Shown: positions 5,385-7,836 of the stretch, piece by piece | How the letters are laid out: every line of letters begins with the position of its first letter | Position numbering within the stretch: position 1 is the stretch's first letter | Assembly: GCA_016201805.1 (NCBI GenBank) | Contig: JACQCB010000195.1 | Span: 1 to 7,836, forward strand | Origin: Nitrospirota bacterium | Lineage (GTDB): Bacteria > Nitrospirota > Nitrospiria > Nitrospirales > Nitrospiraceae | Direction of reading: 5' to 3' | DNA: 7,836 nucleotides | Notes under the pieces: generated by a model | Database searches by the model: none | The model's input: the letters and a program-made list of their open reading frames with translations, nothing else | Told to the model about the DNA's origin: nothing | Translations under genes and position numbers: made by a program

Positions 5385-7784
5385 TCAGACGGGCGTTTCC
5401 GCCGGCCAATGGATGAGGAACGTGGTGCCCGCGCCCTCTTCGCTCTCCACCCCGATCATCCCGCCGTATTTCGTGACGATTTGATAGGCGATATTCAACC
5501 CCAGGCCGGTGCCCTTCCCCGGTTCCTTGGTGGTGAAGAAAGGATCGAAGATTTTGCCGAGAAATGCCTGAGGAATGCCGGGGCCCGTGTCGGCGATGCG
5601 GATGTGTACCCAGCCGCCCTTCTGTTCCGTGGAGAGGCGCAGGGTGCCTTGACCGTCCATGGCCTGGATCGCGTTGATGATGATGTTCAGGAAGACCTGT
5701 TGGATTTCTTCCGGCCGGGCGAGGATGGAGGGCACGGGGGCGTAGTCGGTGTGGACCGTCAGATCGTCGGACAGGTGCGCCAACCGCGCCATCTTCAGCG
5801 CGTCCCCCAGTTTCTGGTTGACGTCCACCGACTGGGCCTTGTCCGAGGCGCCGGGGGCCGTGTAACGGGCAAAATTCTTGATGAGCGAGGCCATGTGCCG
5901 GGTGTATTGCACGATGTCTTTCGCGAACTCTTTCGTGACGCGGGGATTGCTCTCTTCTTCCAGGGCTTGCGCCAGCCCCATGATGATGAACAGCGGATTG
6001 TTGATCTCATGCGCGATGCCCGCCGTCAAAGTCCCCATGCCGGCCAGCTTCTCGGCTTGAATGAGCTGGTCCTGCAAGAGCCGCTCGCTGGTCACTTCGC
6101 GCAAGGCCAATCCGATGCGTGTGACGCCGTTGCCGGAGGGAACACGGAAAAAGCGGTGTCCGAAGGCGCGGGCGCCGATGCGAATATCCTGCCGGAGGTC
6201 CTCCGCGCGGCTGTCCGAAGCCGGCGCCAGCGGGTCCCGGCTCTGCAACGGCCTCGGCTCTTGCCCCTGTTCGAGCCGTGTCGCTGCCGCGAGTCTGGCG
6301 TGGTCGAACTCCCACTCAAGTTGGTGTCGGGTGGGTCGATCCACCTGCAAGAGGTCGAAGAGGCTGTGGCCGAGGATCGAGGCCTGCTGAGCCTGGAAGA
6401 CTTTGGTGGCTTCCGCGTTGATGTATTCGACGGTGCGATCCGGCGTGAGGATGACGACGCTGTCCGGCAGGCTGTTCAGAATCTTCTCGTTGTATTCTTT
6501 CAGGGACCGGACCTCGGCCGTCTTGGCCGCGACTTTCTCTTCCAGGGTCGAGAACGCGTTTTTCAATCGTTCGTTCATGGTGTTGAATTCGTCTGCGAGT
6601 TGTTCGATCTCATCGCCGGTGCGAATCGTGAGCGGCTCCGCGAGTTCCCCTCGGCCGATTCTGGCCGCGCCTTCCTGGAGGTGCCGGATCGGCGTGACGA
6701 TGCGGTGCGCCGCATAGTAGCCGATGGAGCCGAGCAGCCCCACGGCGAGGAGGCCGGCCGAGGCGATCCACAGCAGCAGGCTGCGTGTCGGTGCGAACAG
6801 CTCTTGCGAGGATTGCCAGGCGAAGGTGTGCCACAACAAGCCCGTGGAGGCTTTGGTGGTCACGCTGGTCTCCGGCAACGGCGCAAAGCCGATGATGGAG
6901 GTCGCCTGGCCACCATGGCCGTCGCTGGAGGCCTTGACCCAGCCCGCGTCTTCGACGGTGACGCTCCGGACCAAGGCGTCGTCGTGCACGCGGACGCCGG
7001 TGGGCAGGATCGGGCAGCTGATGACGGTGCCGCGCGAATCGATCAGCATCACGTGGCCGGTCCGGCCGAACCGGATGGGGTGGATGGCCGGTTTGAAGAA
7101 CTCGTTGGCATCGAAGACGCTCTGGAGGATGCCGATCACGCGTTGCCGGCTTTCATCCATCACAGGGATGGCCAAGGTGAACACATAACTGCCGAAGGTA
7201 TCATCGAAGGCGACTGTGCTCAGGTACGTCTGTCCCTTGCCTTGGCCGTATGTTCGTTGCCACCAGTCCTGGTCCGCCTGTCGATAGGCGGGGAGGCCGT
7301 TGCTGCTGAGGCTGACGAGGAGGGCCCCCTCCGCATCGGTGAGGAAGAGGGCGCGGAGTGTGGCATGGGTTCCCGGACGGTCGTTCAACCCCGCGGTTCT
7401 GGCGAATCGCTTGAGCGCCTCCTGGGCCGCCCCGGCTTCCCGGTCTGGCGCTATGCGCCCTCCTATCCGCCAGCGCAGGGTCTCTTGAGCGAGCAGGCGG
7501 TCGATTTCAGTCTGTTCCAAACCGTGGTACCGGGCGTTCCTCGCGGTGAGCGCTTTGATGACGCTGTTGTTGGCGGTGACCCGTTGTCTTCTGGCGATCT
7601 CGCCGCTCAGCACCAGATCGATCGACCGCGCGGTCTCACCGGCCAGGGCCTGAAAGTTGCCTCCGATCACCCGTTCCAGCTCGGTGGTGCCTTGGAAATA
7701 CGCCATGACCATGCCCAGAATGAGCGGCAAGGCGCCGGCCCCGAGAATGGAGAGGATGATCTTCTGTTTGAGACCGAACGGCAT
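5385..7784 (-). CDS. Cache/HAMP/PAS membrane sensor histidine kinase (799 aa)
   Basis: Inner-membrane sensor kinase, probably the first gene of the signalling cluster. A membrane helix lies at about 8-30. A periplasmic double-Cache sensor spans about 36-325 (DWWQRTYG at 173-180, TGH at 242-244, CPILP at 257-261, HGG at 290-292), followed by a second helix at about 333-357. A HAMP domain (about 358-410) contains IRTGDEIEQLADEFN. A coiled coil leads into a PAS domain (about 430-570; ILNSLPDSVVILTPD), which carries a polar stretch at about 496-535 that looks inserted. The phosphorylated residue is H592 in GIAHEINNP. The HATPase is intact: N box NIIINAIQAM (700-709), G1 DTGPGIP (732-738), F box FDPFFTTKE (746-754), G2 GKGTGLGL (756-763). 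The ligand is unknown. ATG 7784 starts FGLKQKI and then the helix, a usual arrangement. No Shine-Dalgarno is visible, and an inverted repeat lies in the leader. The regulator gene follows after 82 bases. Confidence 0.95.
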   Translation of the reverse strand: MPFGLKQKIILSILGAGALPLILGMVMAYFQGTTELERVIGGNFQALAGETARSIDLVLSGEIARRQRVTANNSVIKALTARNARYHGLEQTEIDRLLAQETLRWRIGGRIAPDREAGAAQEALKRFARTAGLNDRPGTHATLRALFLTDAEGALLVSLSSNGLPAYRQADQDWWQRTYGQGKGQTYLSTVAFDDTFGSYVFTLAIPVMDESRQRVIGILQSVFDANEFFKPAIHPIRFGRTGHVMLIDSRGTVISCPILPTGVRVHDDALVRSVTVEDAGWVKASSDGHGGQATSIIGFAPLPETSVTTKASTGLLWHTFAWQSSQELFAPTRSLLLWIASAGLLAVGLLGSIGYYAAHRIVTPIRHLQEGAARIGRGELAEPLTIRTGDEIEQLADEFNTMNERLKNAFSTLEEKVAAKTAEVRSLKEYNEKILNSLPDSVVILTPDRTVEYINAEATKVFQAQQASILGHSLFDLLQVDRPTRHQLEWEFDHARLAAATRLEQGQEPRPLQSRDPLAPASDSRAEDLRQDIRIGARAFGHRFFRVPSGNGVTRIGLALREVTSERLLQDQLIQAEKLAGMGTLTAGIAHEINNPLFIIMGLAQALEEESNPRVTKEFAKDIVQYTRHMASLIKNFARYTAPGASDKAQSVDVNQKLGDALKMARLAHLSDDLTVHTDYAPVPSILARPEEIQQVFLNIIINAIQAMDGQGTLRLSTEQKGGWVHIRIADTGPGIPQAFLGKIFDPFFTTKEPGKGTGLGLNIAYQIVTKYGGMIGVESEEGAGTTFLIHWPAETPV

Positions 7785-7792
7785 AGGCTGTG

Positions 7793-7836
7793 CGAGGGCA
7801 AGCCGCGCCGCCGGCTGTCGAGGACCTGTGCCCTCG
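7793..7836. repeat. Inverted repeat in the leader of the 799-residue kinase gene
   Basis: CGAGGGCA (7793-7800) and TGCCCTCG (7829-7836) are exact reverse complements. Inside them AGCCG (7801-7805) and CGGCT (7812-7816) form a second stem directly stacked on the left arm. The structure begins 9 bases before the ATG at 7784. It could fold in the mRNA leader and cover the start region, or mark an operator. The right arm ends exactly at the window edge, so it may extend further. Confidence 0.4.

Noticed and set aside
1..7836. CRISPR array, tRNA, insertion sequence, toxin-antitoxin pair or defence system
   Set aside because: I looked for regularly spaced repeats, cloverleaf-like segments, transposase motifs and small paired genes and saw none. 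The clearest content is signal transduction.

Overview
The window looks like bacterial chromosome with moderately high GC. The signalling genes are GC-rich: 42 of 60 bases at 4261-4320 are G or C. The left end is much less so: 25 of 60 at 961-1020 and 29 of 60 at 721-780. The combination of an NtrC-type regulator, Cache sensors and a DUF6573-like protein would suit Nitrospirota or a deltaproteobacterial-type lineage. I lean to Nitrospira-like, but this is an impression from gene style and not a proof.

Every gene I can support lies on the minus strand, so transcription runs from right to left. At the right is a three-gene signalling cluster: an 799-residue membrane histidine kinase with Cache, HAMP, PAS and kinase modules (5385-7784), an NtrC-family sigma54-dependent response regulator (3938-5302), and a second, 650-residue Cache/HAMP histidine kinase without PAS (1926-3878). 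The two kinases are paralogues in their sensor domains and sit on either side of one regulator. The simplest reading is a branched pathway in which two related extracytoplasmic sensors feed one regulator. The regulator carries GAFTDA in place of the usual GAFTGA sigma54-contact loop. Short inverted repeats lie in the leader and in both spacers of the cluster.

Downstream is an uncharacterised protein with a short N-terminal helical module, a disordered linker and a DUF6573-like C-terminal domain (1126-1842). A promoter-like sequence sits just before it, so it may be expressed separately.

The stretch 651-1125 has no convincing intact gene. It does hold a decayed-looking receiver-domain C-terminus on the minus strand, whose reading frame ends in an ATGA overlap with the start of the next gene, and a weak plus-strand small ORF. 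At the left end are a small PilZ-like protein (276-599) and, 18 bases after it, the first 85 codons of an EamA/DMT-type membrane transporter (1-257, cut by the window edge).

I see no tRNA, rRNA, CRISPR array, insertion sequence or replication origin. No sigma54 target promoter good enough to name the regulon of the two-component system is visible here.
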